In this document: in pieces, positions 7,733 through 16,795 of the stretch
How positions within the stretch are numbered: the first letter of the stretch is position 1
Layout: every line of letters starts with the position of its first letter
NCBI GenBank assembly: GCA_009782215.1
Contig: WRKO01000021.1
Location: forward strand, 1 to 45,054
Reading direction: 5' to 3'
DNA from: Oscillospiraceae bacterium
GTDB taxonomy: Bacteria > Bacillota > Clostridia > Oscillospirales > UBA929
DNA: 45,054 bases
Translations under genes and position numbers: made by a program
The notes under the pieces: model-generated
What the model was told of the DNA's origin: nothing
What the model saw: only the letters and a program-made list of their open reading frames with translations
Database searches by the model: none

Positions 7733-8688
7733 AAATTTGTGTCATAGGCTGCGGCTGGATGGCGGAGACCGGACATGGCCCCGGCTGCCGCAGGTATGCC
7801 GCCGAATATCCCGATACCGAGCTGACGGCTTGCTGTGACATTGATTCTAATCGCGCCGGGGCCTTTCAGCGGAAATTTGGGTTTTTGCGAAATTATACTG
7901 ATTACCGTGAAATGTTGATTGCCGAGAAGCCCGACGCCGTTTGTCTGTTGGTCAATGAAGCGTATATCTGCCCGATTTCGATGGAGATATTCGCGCTGGG
8001 GATTCCTTTGCTGCTTGAAAAGCCACCCGGACTCAACATGGCGGAGACCTCGCGCATGGCGGAAGCCGCCGCGCGGTATAACGTACCACATGCCGTCGCG
8101 TTCAATCGCCGTTCGGCGCCCGTCGTCAATATGCTGCGCAGAGAGCTTGCCGGCTTATCGGATATACAGCGTTTTTATTATGAAATGCTGCGTATAGACC
8201 GGCGCGACCGTGATTTTACGGCGACAGCCATCCACGGCATTGACGCCTTGCGCTATATTGCCAACGCGGACTACCGGCACATTGACTTCACATATCAGGA
8301 ACTACCCGGACTTGGTGAGGGAGTCTGTAATATCGCGTTAGAAGCCCGCCTGACAAACGGCGCAACAGCCGGTTTGCTTTTTGCGCCAGTCGGCGGCATC
8401 GTTTGTGAACGCGGTCAGGTCATATCGCATACTCGTCATATTGAGTTCGCCATGCCGATTCCAACCGCGGCCGACGGGCTCGTGCGCCGTTATGAGAACG
8501 GCTCACTTGCGCGGGAGACGCGCGAAAACGGAGAGCTTTACATAGCGCAGGGCTTTTATGAGGAAAACCGCGCGTTTTTTGAAGACGTCCGCGCGGGACG
8601 TTCCCCGGCACACACGCTGGAAACGGCACTGCAATCTGTCGCGGTCGCCGATTGTATCCGCACACGCAAGGCTGTGTATAACGGTTAA
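7723..8688 (+). CDS. Gfo/Idh/MocA-family oxidoreductase (third copy)
   Basis: The 321-residue product opens with MPLKICVIGCGWMAETGHGPG (Rossmann motif GCGWMA), has 'LLEKPPGLNMAE' as the catalytic-lysine motif and 'ATAIHGIDALRYI' in the position of the Asp/His catalytic segment. Although the frame is open from 7606, the ATG at 7723 places the Rossmann strand at the N-terminus and gives the 10-base overlap with the isomerase gene. The family oxidises or reduces sugar-like hydroxyls with NAD(P). Pairing with a TIM-barrel isomerase repeats the pattern of the divergent operon. The C-terminal region is shorter than in typical 350-residue members. Confidence 0.85.
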   Translation: MPLKICVIGCGWMAETGHGPGCRRYAAEYPDTELTACCDIDSNRAGAFQRKFGFLRNYTDYREMLIAEKPDAVCLLVNEAYICPISMEIFALGIPLLLEKPPGLNMAETSRMAEAAARYNVPHAVAFNRRSAPVVNMLRRELAGLSDIQRFYYEMLRIDRRDRDFTATAIHGIDALRYIANADYRHIDFTYQELPGLGEGVCNIALEARLTNGATAGLLFAPVGGIVCERGQVISHTRHIEFAMPIPTAADGLVRRYENGSLARETRENGELYIAQGFYEENRAFFEDVRAGRSPAHTLETALQSVAVADCIRTRKAVYNG

Positions 8689-8764
8689 GTCACAAGAAGA
8701 CCTTCATGGGCAGACGCTCAAATTTCGTGCCTTTTGCCATATGAGCGGGGAACCAAAGCGCACA

Positions 8765-8820
8765 TAATCCGAACACTTAGCCGGTTGCCGGGAGGCGGCC
8801 GGGGGGTGATTCGGATTTTT
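8765..8820 (+). terminator. Probable Rho-independent terminator after the oxidoreductase gene
   Basis: AATCCGAACAC (from 8765) pairs with GTG-A-TTCGGATT (to 8817), enclosing a GC-rich inner region, and is followed by a run of T. It lies 77 bases after the stop of the plus-strand oxidoreductase. The rest of the 318-base gap (8689-9006) holds the next promoter and no convincing gene. Confidence 0.55.
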
Positions 8821-8901
8821 GCCTGTTATATGGAACAAACGCAAATTTCTGCCGTCTAACAGATATCGCGGTATGTCATGTTCTCCGGCGGGGCGGCGTT
8901 G

Positions 8902-8966
8902 TTAAGAATTTGTTAAGACATTGTTTCCGGTTTGTTATTGCCATATCCGCGGCAAGCGTGTATAGT
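8902..8966 (+). promoter_or_regulatory. Exporter operon promoter with upstream direct repeats
   Basis: TTGCCA (8938-8943) and TATAGT (8961-8966) are 17 bases apart, a good sigma-A-type promoter; the adaptor gene starts 40 bases later with AAGGGAG as ribosome-binding site. Two exact TTAAGA hexamers at 8902 and 8913, 11 bases apart, lie just upstream, the spacing used by OmpR/PhoB-type response regulators. Regulator identity is inference; none is encoded nearby. Confidence 0.6.
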
Positions 8967-9006
8967 ACTATATAGGGCTGTTTATTGAAACAGAAGGGAG
9001 CTTTTT

Positions 9007-11283
9007 ATGGAGAATTCTACCACTATTTTGCCTTTGGAGACGGAGCAAGCCGCGGAAGCGGCGGTTATACCCGAACCGCAGAGACCTCCCATGCCCGTGA
9101 AACGCCGCCGTCCGGGACGGCGCAAGAGAATCCTTAAACGGATTTTAGGCACCTTAATCGGTCTCGGTATCGCAGGCGGCATGACATGGCTTACATATAT
9201 CGTTTTCTTCGCCCCGACGCCGGAATTCCCCCTCACCGGCAGAATTGAGGTCTGGGACGGCTCCGACAGCAAGCCGGCGGATATCAAAACCACCATCACC
9301 GGCTACGGCTTCCTTATGCCCGAACAAAGCGAGACGATTTTCGTCCCCAACCCGGACAGGCCTGTGGAAGGCGCGGTGCTGCAAAGCAATGTATGGTACG
9401 GGATGCCGGTGATGGAGGGCGACGTGCTGGTCGTTCTTGATTCCTCCTCGATTGACAAGGCCGTGGAAGAATTTCAGAAGCAGATTGACACTGTGGAGAA
9501 CGACATCTCGAAGATTGAAGACAATATCTCAAAGGTTTCAGGCGACATCGCGAAAGTCCACGCGGATATCGACAAGGCCTATGACGCTTGGCGGGCAGAC
9601 AACGCCGAGCAGCTTGCCCTGCAGCAGTCGTCGCGGCTTCACGCGCCCTTTTCGGGACGTTTCGAGCGCAACGAGTCGCTGCCGCCGCTGATGCTGGGCA
9701 GCAATATCAGCGAGGGAAGCTACATCGGCCGCCTGATTGATGATTCGCGGATGGTTCTCACCCTCTTTTTCTCCCACATCTACTCAGATGATATAGCTAT
9801 GGGCCAGAGCTGCGAGGTATCCGTCCCGAGCGCGATGACCACGGTCAGCGGGCTGGTCACCGGCATCGAACGGATACGCCGTTTGGGTTCGGACACCTTG
9901 GAGGTTGAGATTACCGTGGTCAACCCCGGTGTGCTGACGTCCGGCACCACCGCCACCGCATCGATGCAGACGGCGGACGGCGAGCCCATCCTTCCCGTGG
10001 CGGCGGGCGCGCTGCAATCGTTCAGAGAGGTGGAGCTCAGCGTCAGGGCCAGCGGACGGCTCGCCCTGCTCAATCTCCGCAATTACAATGAATACAGTCA
10101 GGACGATTTGCTGCTGGAAGTAGACTTTGTGCCGGATACCCGCGGCGACGAGACCCTAAAACAGACCCTTGAAAACCTTGAAAACCAAATCGCCGGGTAT
10201 CGGGAGCAAATCTCCGGGTTCCAAGACCAAATCGGGGACAAGAGGCGGGAGATTCTTGAATTGCTGGAAGATATCGACAACGAGTATCTGAAAATGGACA
10301 ACCTGATTATCCGCTCCCCCATTTCCGGGACGGTGATGAACTGGGTTGACCTCTGGCCGGGGATGACCCTCTCCCCGAACAACCCGGTTGAAATCAACAT
10401 TGCGCAGATGGAAACGCTCACCATGCGGGGCGAAATATATCAAAGCGACATCCAAAAGGTGCAGGTCGGCATGGACGTTTCCGTTGAGGCGTATGTCTGG
10501 GGCGACTGGACGGCCATCCCCGGCACCCTGACCCATATCGACCGCAACGCCACCCAGCAGGGCGGCGGCGCGTATTTCCCCGTGACCATCTCGGTAGACA
10601 ACTCAATGGGGCAGCTTATGGAGGGGACGGGCGCCAACTTCAACATCGTTCTCGAAATCTCGGTAAACCCGATTGTGGTGCCGAATGACGCGGTGAAGCC
10701 GGTTGGACGGAACACTTATGTGTTCGTTAAGCCGCCCGACGGCAACGCGCCCGATAACGCCGTTGAGTTGCAGGAAGGCGTTGTGCCGCACGGGTTCTTT
10801 GCCGTGCGGGTGGAATGCGGCATCCAGAGCGCGCGGTATATTGAGATTACCGAGGGCTTGAGGCCGGAGTGGGACAACTGGGAGGTCTATACCCGCATGA
10901 CCACCGTCATGCCCTCCCCCGCCCCCAGCTTTGACTTCGACCCCGGCACCGACGACCCCGACCTCCTTGACTGGTATGACAAGGGGTATCAGAAAGGGCT
11001 GGAAGACGCGGCGAACACCTCGCCGGAGCCGGAAGACCCCTTCGACCCGTGGGCGCCCGCAGCTCCGTGGGATCCCGGCGTTGATATCTGGCCCGAGGGC
11101 GAGGACTGGACGGTGGACGATGGTTGGCCCGGAGACGACGGTTGGACGGGGGATGACGGCTGGGCAGTAGACGACGCGCAGATTATAGACGGCGGCATGG
11201 CGATTATTGGCGGGGACAGCGTTTCCGACGGGGACGTGATTACCGTCCAGCCCGCGCCGATGCCGGGTGGTGGCAAACGATGA
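9007..11283 (+). CDS. Membrane-fusion (HlyD/YknX-like) adaptor of an ABC exporter, with acidic Trp-rich tail
   Basis: This 758-residue protein has a basic cytoplasmic stretch (VKRRRPGRRKRILKR), one membrane segment (about 46-69), then extracytoplasmic adaptor domains. Two lipoyl/coiled-coil modules can be seen: coiled coil at 148-192 followed by the half-motif LHAPFSGRF (211-219), and a second coiled coil at 381-432 followed by IRSPISGTVMNW (435-446). Beta-barrel sequence follows (465-615). Ordinary YknX/MacA proteins are about 380 residues with one such module. Residues 635-758 form a Pro/Asp/Trp/Gly-rich tail with repeated DDGW units. It overlaps the ATPase gene by four bases and would link the permease to the cell surface. 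The export substrate is unknown. Confidence 0.82.
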   Translation: MENSTTILPLETEQAAEAAVIPEPQRPPMPVKRRRPGRRKRILKRILGTLIGLGIAGGMTWLTYIVFFAPTPEFPLTGRIEVWDGSDSKPADIKTTITGYGFLMPEQSETIFVPNPDRPVEGAVLQSNVWYGMPVMEGDVLVVLDSSSIDKAVEEFQKQIDTVENDISKIEDNISKVSGDIAKVHADIDKAYDAWRADNAEQLALQQSSRLHAPFSGRFERNESLPPLMLGSNISEGSYIGRLIDDSRMVLTLFFSHIYSDDIAMGQSCEVSVPSAMTTVSGLVTGIERIRRLGSDTLEVEITVVNPGVLTSGTTATASMQTADGEPILPVAAGALQSFREVELSVRASGRLALLNLRNYNEYSQDDLLLEVDFVPDTRGDETLKQTLENLENQIAGYREQISGFQDQIGDKRREILELLEDIDNEYLKMDNLIIRSPISGTVMNWVDLWPGMTLSPNNPVEINIAQMETLTMRGEIYQSDIQKVQVGMDVSVEAYVWGDWTAIPGTLTHIDRNATQQGGGAYFPVTISVDNSMGQLMEGTGANFNIVLEISVNPIVVPNDAVKPVGRNTYVFVKPPDGNAPDNAVELQEGVVPHGFFAVRVECGIQSARYIEITEGLRPEWDNWEVYTRMTTVMPSPAPSFDFDPGTDDPDLLDWYDKGYQKGLEDAANTSPEPEDPFDPWAPAAPWDPGVDIWPEGEDWTVDDGWPGDDGWTGDDGWAVDDAQIIDGGMAIIGGDSVSDGDVITVQPAPMPGGGKR

Positions 11284-12023
11284 GCGGGGCTGCTCACGGC
11301 GCTTTGATTGAGCTGTTCAATATCTATAAAATCTACAACGAGGGCTTTGAGAGCGAGGTGCGCGCCCTCGACGGCGTGTCCCTGTCTATATCGCAGGGCG
11401 AGTATGTCGCCATTGTCGGCGCGTCCGGCTCCGGCAAATCCACCATGATGAACATTTTGGGCTGTCTTGATATCCCCACCTACGGGGAGTATACGCTGAA
11501 CGGGCAGAACGTCGCGGATTTGTATGACGACGAGCTGGCGCGCGTCCGCAACCGCCAGATTGGGTTTATCTTTCAGGGGTTTAACCTCCTGAGCGGGCTG
11601 ACGGCGATCGAAAATGTGGAGCTTCCGCTCATTTACCAAGGCGTCCACGGAGCCAAGCGCCAGCAGATGGCGATGGACGCGCTTGACCGCGTGGGGCTGT
11701 TTGACAGGATGGATCATAAGCCGGGGCAGATGTCTGGAGGTCAGCAGCAGCGCGTGGCCATTGCCAGAGCGCTGGCAACCAACCCGAACATCATCTTAGC
11801 CGACGAGCCGACCGGCAACCTTGATTCCCGCACAGGCGAGCATGTCATCCAAATCCTCGCCGGACTCAACGCCACCGGCACCACCATCGTACTGATTACC
11901 CATGACCCGGCGGTTTCGCAGATGGCAAAGCGCAGGGTTCGGATTAAAGACGGGCGGATTGTGGAGGACACCGGGCTTTCCGACGGCAGGGGCGCTTTGA
12001 CGGCGGGGGGTGGCTTGGCATGA
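11280..12023 (+). CDS. ABC transporter ATP-binding protein (MacB/LolD/YknY type)
   Basis: All ATPase motifs are intact in this 247-residue protein: Walker A GASGSGKST at 48-56, Q-loop glutamine at 99, signature MSGGQ at 151-155, Walker B ILADEP at 172-177 followed by TGNLDS, and switch His208. The TGNLDS sequence and length match the LolD/MacB/YknY subfamily, which drives type VII (mechanotransmission) ABC systems rather than classical import. It overlaps the adaptor gene by four bases and the permease gene by four bases, so the three are one translationally coupled unit. Confidence 0.93.
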   Translation: MSGAAHGALIELFNIYKIYNEGFESEVRALDGVSLSISQGEYVAIVGASGSGKSTMMNILGCLDIPTYGEYTLNGQNVADLYDDELARVRNRQIGFIFQGFNLLSGLTAIENVELPLIYQGVHGAKRQQMAMDALDRVGLFDRMDHKPGQMSGGQQQRVAIARALATNPNIILADEPTGNLDSRTGEHVIQILAGLNATGTTIVLITHDPAVSQMAKRRVRIKDGRIVEDTGLSDGRGALTAGGGLA

Positions 12024-13300
12024 AGTTTTGGCAGTCCGTGCGTATGGCCTTTCAAACGCTTTTATCCAAAAAGGGGCGAAGCTTCCTCACCATGCTCGGC
12101 ACCACCATCGGCGTCACGGCGGTCATCGCGCTGGTCAGCGTCACCAAGGCGCAAAACGCCGCCAACATAGACTTATGGCGAAAGCTCAGCGACGGTATGG
12201 TGGAGGTATATTTCTACAGCTATGAATGGATGGCGGGCGCCACGCCCAACACGGTCATCGCGCGGGAGCTGAGCGCCTATATCAACAGCGACCTTGCCGA
12301 CAAAGCGGAGGGCATCTCCCCCCGCGCCAGCGAATGGGACGCTTCCGTACGCTGGGGGCGCGTGGACATGGACGTGCGCGAGGTCTATTACGGGAGCGAG
12401 CAGTTTTCGTTTGTACAGCAGTTTGAGCTGGATTACGGGCGTGATTTGACCGCTATGGACATTGAGCGGGGCAATCAGGTGGCGGTCATCGGCTCGATGG
12501 TGCGCGACCGGCTCTTTACCTTCAACGACCCCGTCGGGGAAATCATCTACATCAAAAATATGCCGTTTGAAATCGTGGGCGTCTACCGCCAGCGGCAAAG
12601 CAAGCCGGACTACTACACCGAGGAGGAGTTTCTGCGCTGGTCGATGGACAATATGATTGTCATCCCGGTTTCCGCCTCGCGCTACATCAACCGCGAGCTG
12701 GCCGTCAACCAATACATGATTAAGGTGGCCGACCCCGATATCGCCTTGGAAGTGGTGGATTTGCTCAATGACTTTCTCGCCACCCTGATTGACCGGGAGC
12801 CGCAGGGGATGGATATCGACTGGAACGCCGTTGACTGGAGCAAGATTACCGGCAATTATTACGTTCAGACCAACTTTCAATGGTATGAGGATATGGACGC
12901 CGCCGAGGAGGCGCAGACCCGCTTTTTGACGCTGATTGCCGCCATTTCGCTCTTTGTCGGCGGCATCGGCATTATGAACATCATGCTGGTGACGGTGACC
13001 GAGCGCACGCGGGAGATTGGCGTTCGCAAGGCCATCGGCGCGCCCCGCCGAACCATTGTGACGCAGTTTTTAATCGAGGCGGCGGTTCTGAGCGGCTCGG
13101 GCGGCTTGCTGGGCGTAATTTTGGGGTTCATCGTCACCCTGTACTGGGGGATGATGCAGTATGACATCTTCGCGCAGCCCGATTTGCCCATCACCTTCGT
13201 CGCCTTTGCCGGTTCGCTGGCGATGGGAATCATCTTCGGCATCTATCCCGCCATCAAGGCCGCGTCGTTGCAGCCTGTTGACGCTTTACGCACGGAGTAG
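12020..13300 (+). CDS. ABC transporter permease (MacB/FtsX, YknZ type)
   Basis: The 426-residue protein shows the four-helix MacB/FtsX plan: one N-terminal membrane helix (about 20-42), a large extracytoplasmic MacB-PCD-like domain (about 45-290), and three C-terminal helices beginning with FLTLIAAISLFVGGIGIMNIMLVTVTERTREIGVRKAIGA, a highly diagnostic segment, and ending with GIYPAIKAASLQPVDALR. With the ATPase and adaptor upstream it forms a tripartite-like exporter as in B. subtilis YknXYZ, which handles toxic peptides or antibiotics. The substrate here is not determined. Confidence 0.92.
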   Translation: MKFWQSVRMAFQTLLSKKGRSFLTMLGTTIGVTAVIALVSVTKAQNAANIDLWRKLSDGMVEVYFYSYEWMAGATPNTVIARELSAYINSDLADKAEGISPRASEWDASVRWGRVDMDVREVYYGSEQFSFVQQFELDYGRDLTAMDIERGNQVAVIGSMVRDRLFTFNDPVGEIIYIKNMPFEIVGVYRQRQSKPDYYTEEEFLRWSMDNMIVIPVSASRYINRELAVNQYMIKVADPDIALEVVDLLNDFLATLIDREPQGMDIDWNAVDWSKITGNYYVQTNFQWYEDMDAAEEAQTRFLTLIAAISLFVGGIGIMNIMLVTVTERTREIGVRKAIGAPRRTIVTQFLIEAAVLSGSGGLLGVILGFIVTLYWGMMQYDIFAQPDLPITFVAFAGSLAMGIIFGIYPAIKAASLQPVDALRTE

Positions 13301-13315
13301 GGAGGAGGCGCTTCC

Positions 13316-14101
13316 ATGAACCCGAACATAGCCGTCGGCGACCTTATGATTGACTGCGCGGACGCCGAACGCGCCCGCGGCTTCTACGCCGGCCTTATGG
13401 GCTGGGAAAAGACGACCGCGTATGGCTGCCCCGCGGTCAGAACCGATAACGGCCTGACGATTCTGTTTGCTGAACCCGATATCCCATACGCGCCGCCCGT
13501 CTGGCCGGAGGAGCCGGGCAAACAGCAGAAGCAAATGCACTTGGACTTTACAGTAGACGATGTGCCGGCCGCCGTGGAAAAGGCTGTCAGTCTCGGCGCA
13601 ACCAAGGCCGCCGAACAATTTGGCGGCGGGCATTGCGTCACAATGCTGGATACCGAGGGGCATCCCTTTTGCCTGTGCAAGCGGCCTGAAAACAAATCTG
13701 AGTTTGCTTTATATTATGAAAAGATGGGATGGGGCGCTATCCCGGATTGCTCTATCAATATAGACTGCAAAAAATCGGAAACGCTCCGCGATTTTTACGC
13801 GCAATTAACGGACTGGGACCAAGGGTTTCATTGGACGGCATTGATTCCTGAAAACAGGATGGTGGTTCATTTTATGGGGTGCGACGGTGATTTTGACTAT
13901 ATCCCCCCCGTCTGGCCGGAGGAACCGGGCAGGCAGCAGAAGCAGATGCACTTCAATTTTCAAGTGAGCGATTTGCAGTTTGCCGTAGAGGAAGCCCTTC
14001 GTCTTGGCGCGACCAAGGCCGCCGAACAGTTTGGCGGGGAAGATTTTGTCACCATGCTGGATACGGAGGGGCATCCGTTTTGTTTATGCGCCGGGCCATA
14101 A
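13316..14101 (+). CDS. Tandem VOC (glyoxalase-like) domain protein
   Basis: This 261-residue protein is two copies of a roughly 130-residue VOC module. Each copy starts with a beta-strand and 'FYAxLxxW', and contains the nearly identical blocks PPVWPEEPG-QQKQMH and LGATKAAEQFGG plus MLDTEGHPFCLC. The repeats are offset by 137 codons. VOC proteins bind a metal or small hydrophobic ligands and include antibiotic-binding and glyoxalase-type members; catalytic metal residues are not certain here. It follows the permease by 15 bases with a strong GGGAGGAGG ribosome-binding site, so it is probably part of the exporter operon and may bind the exported compound, which is inference. Confidence 0.85.
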   Translation: MNPNIAVGDLMIDCADAERARGFYAGLMGWEKTTAYGCPAVRTDNGLTILFAEPDIPYAPPVWPEEPGKQQKQMHLDFTVDDVPAAVEKAVSLGATKAAEQFGGGHCVTMLDTEGHPFCLCKRPENKSEFALYYEKMGWGAIPDCSINIDCKKSETLRDFYAQLTDWDQGFHWTALIPENRMVVHFMGCDGDFDYIPPVWPEEPGRQQKQMHFNFQVSDLQFAVEEALRLGATKAAEQFGGEDFVTMLDTEGHPFCLCAGP

Positions 14102-14166
14102 GTCTTTCTATGCCGTGCTTTCCGGCAATCTTATCAGACACGAAAATGAGAGGAATGGTTGTTTTT

Positions 14167-16788
14167 ATGAAACGGATGGTCAGTTTGCTGCTTATACTCT
14201 GCCTGCTGCCGCTTGCCGGGCTGCCGTACCCGGTTTCCGGGCAGACGGATACGTCCGGCGCGCCTTTCGCCGACATTCCCGACGCGGAAACGAGGCAGGC
14301 GGCGGAGCTGCTGCACCGTCTCGGCGTTGTCAGCGGCACGGGCGGCTCCAGTTTTTCCCCCGGGCAGCCGTTTGACCGCGCCATGCTGGCCGTTATCGCG
14401 ACCAAGCTCACCGGGACGTTTGACGTTTCCACCCACGGCGGCACCGTGCGTTTCCCCGACGTGCGCGCCACCCATTGGGCGCACCGCTGGATTAACGCCG
14501 CCACCACCCCGCGCGCCGACAACCCGCCGGTTATGGTGGGTGGCGCCGACGGGCTGTTCCATCCCGAAGGGCCGATGCTGTACGGGCAGTTGGTCACAGT
14601 ATTGCTCAAGCTGCTGGGTTACAGCGACGAGCATGTGGGCCTGAACTGGCCGCACAGCTATATCGCCCAAGCCGAGGCGCTGGGGCTGAGCGAAGGGATG
14701 TCCTTCGCCGCCGACCAGCCGCTGATGCGCGGGGAAGCCGCGAGGATTATTTATAACTTCATGTTTTCTGAGTACAGAACCGGCGGCGTCTACATCGAAG
14801 ACCCCGGGACATTCTCCGTTACAAGAGAGACAAGCCTCTTTCAGGGCAAGATGTCCGTGCGGCTGATTGACAGGAACGGCAATGTGCTGATTTCCGCCCC
14901 GGATGATACCGTGACATACTCGGCCGCCGTCGTCGCCGGGGCGCGGGCGAACGGTCTTGATTTGGCGGACGGCTCTTTCCTTCCGGTGAGTTCGTCGGTG
15001 GATGTGTGGGACTGGGACGACAAAGTCAGCAAATACGCTCCGTCGCTGGGTTTTCTGGAGAACGAGCCTGTGACGCTGGTTCGGCGCGGCACGGTGCTGC
15101 TCTGCATCCTCCGCGACAGCGAGGAACACAAAATCGGCGCGCAGCACGCCCAAATCCTGCTGAGGATTCAATCCTTCAACGGGCGGCTCTTTGTGGTTGA
15201 CGAGGACGAGAATACCTACCGTATCACCGGGGCGATTGACGCCTCTCTGGTGGGGCGCACGGGGCGGCTGACCTTTGACCGAAACGAAAACGCCCTCAGC
15301 TTTGTCCCCTCCGGCGATTTTACCTATAGAACCGTCACCGTCAAGGAAGCGCTGCCGAACGGCGTCGCGGACGAAAACGGCGTCATCCCCCTCCGCGCCA
15401 ATATGCCCGTGCATTACAGCCAAGGCGGGCGCACCACATACGAAGATTTTTACAAGCAGGAGGAAATCCGGCCCGGCGACGCTTTTCTGCTGGCGTCCAA
15501 CCAGTCGGGACGGATTGAATATATCTTTCAGTTGACGGCGCGTGTCGTGGGCGACAACTATAGGCTGGCCGTTTTGGAGGAACGCCCCGCCGCAGGGAGC
15601 GACCCGCTGGCTGACGCGTTTGGGCGCGCCGCCGCCGACGCCGTCTTATACAAAAACGGGTTCCCGGCCACCCTTGATATGCTGGAGCGCTGGGATGTGC
15701 TGATGTTTTACGAAAGCGCGGGTGTGGTGGAAGCAAGCAGCCTGCGTCTGTCCGGCTTTTTCAGCGGCCCCAGCCCCAGCCCTATAACGCCTTCGAGCCT
15801 TATGCTGTTTGGGCAAAGATATGATTTGCTGCCCGAAGCCACCGCGAAGATGAGCGATTTTTCCTCGGGGCTGCGATGGCTGTTCCTGCTGACGCATGAC
15901 GGGCGGATTGCCGACGTGCGCTCGGTAGGCCAAGCCTCAAACACGCCCATCGGCCTTGCCACGTCTGCAGGCGTCCGCGTCAGCGCGGCGTCCGACGAGT
16001 TGTATGCGGGTACGCTGTCCGGGCTGCATTACGGGCGGCTCGGCCGTTTTCAAGGCATGACGGACGAGCGGATTCAGTTCACGCCGTTTACCCTGCAAAA
16101 AGGGGGATTCGGAGAGCTGAACCTTGCCAATCGCACGCTTGGCGCCGTCCCGCTCGCGCCGTGGTGCGCGTTTTATGAGCAGGTCGGGATGAACGGGCGC
16201 GCCGTGCGCGTTTGGGCGTCCGATTTCCCCGTCGCCCGCATCCCCGCCGACAAGGTTCTGTACGCCGAGATTGGCCCGTCCGGGTATGCCACCGCCATTG
16301 TCCTTGACAACGTCGGCGGCGACTCTTACCTCTACGGCTTTGTGGCGTACGATGAAAGACTGGAATCCTCCGAGCTGGGAGGCTCCTATGTGGTTTCGGA
16401 AATCGGCGTTTCGCCCGGAAGGTCGGTGACGGACGGGTATCAGTGGTTCCTTTCCGGGGGTTTCACGCCGCCGCGTGACGGGACGGTGGTGGGCGTCGCG
16501 GCGACCAACGCCCTCAGCGGAGACGGCACCGGCGTGGTAAGCGATATCGTCACCTGCGTACGTTACGCGGGGCTGGCGCGGGCCGCGTTCAACGGCGTCC
16601 GGTCGGTGCGTATCGGCAATGTTGACGTGCCAATCGCCTCGTCGGTGACGCAGGTGTATATCCCCTCCCTCCCTGCCGGCTCGGAAAGGCTGATGGATTT
16701 AGCCAACGCCCGGGTTTACTGCCGGACATTCGACGTCTATACTGACCCGGACGGGTATAAGGTCAGGCTGATTGTGGGGTATCCATAA
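14167..16788 (+). CDS. SLH-domain cell-surface protein
   Basis: The 873-residue product starts with a signal peptide (MKRMVSLLLILCLLPLAGLPYPVSG), which is why the ATG at 14167 is preferred over in-frame ATGs upstream at 14080 and 14146. Three SLH units follow (about residues 32-80, 95-155 and 165-215), seen as FADIPDAETRQAAELLHRLGVVSG, FPDVRATHWAHRWINAA and SYIAQAEALGLSEGMSFAADQPLMRGEAARIIY. SLH modules anchor proteins to secondary cell-wall polymers. The remaining ~650 residues are beta-rich with no motif I recognise. It overlaps no neighbour functionally, and converges on the clostripain-like gene only 7 bases away. Confidence 0.85.
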   Translation: MKRMVSLLLILCLLPLAGLPYPVSGQTDTSGAPFADIPDAETRQAAELLHRLGVVSGTGGSSFSPGQPFDRAMLAVIATKLTGTFDVSTHGGTVRFPDVRATHWAHRWINAATTPRADNPPVMVGGADGLFHPEGPMLYGQLVTVLLKLLGYSDEHVGLNWPHSYIAQAEALGLSEGMSFAADQPLMRGEAARIIYNFMFSEYRTGGVYIEDPGTFSVTRETSLFQGKMSVRLIDRNGNVLISAPDDTVTYSAAVVAGARANGLDLADGSFLPVSSSVDVWDWDDKVSKYAPSLGFLENEPVTLVRRGTVLLCILRDSEEHKIGAQHAQILLRIQSFNGRLFVVDEDENTYRITGAIDASLVGRTGRLTFDRNENALSFVPSGDFTYRTVTVKEALPNGVADENGVIPLRANMPVHYSQGGRTTYEDFYKQEEIRPGDAFLLASNQSGRIEYIFQLTARVVGDNYRLAVLEERPAAGSDPLADAFGRAAADAVLYKNGFPATLDMLERWDVLMFYESAGVVEASSLRLSGFFSGPSPSPITPSSLMLFGQRYDLLPEATAKMSDFSSGLRWLFLLTHDGRIADVRSVGQASNTPIGLATSAGVRVSAASDELYAGTLSGLHYGRLGRFQGMTDERIQFTPFTLQKGGFGELNLANRTLGAVPLAPWCAFYEQVGMNGRAVRVWASDFPVARIPADKVLYAEIGPSGYATAIVLDNVGGDSYLYGFVAYDERLESSELGGSYVVSEIGVSPGRSVTDGYQWFLSGGFTPPRDGTVVGVAATNALSGDGTGVVSDIVTCVRYAGLARAAFNGVRSVRIGNVDVPIASSVTQVYIPSLPAGSERLMDLANARVYCRTFDVYTDPDGYKVRLIVGYP

Positions 16789-16795
16789 AACCAGC

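Noticed and set aside
14134..15423. 429-codon minus-strand frame opposite the SLH protein
   Set aside because: Basic, low-complexity translation without domain logic; the plus frame has signal peptide and SLH units.
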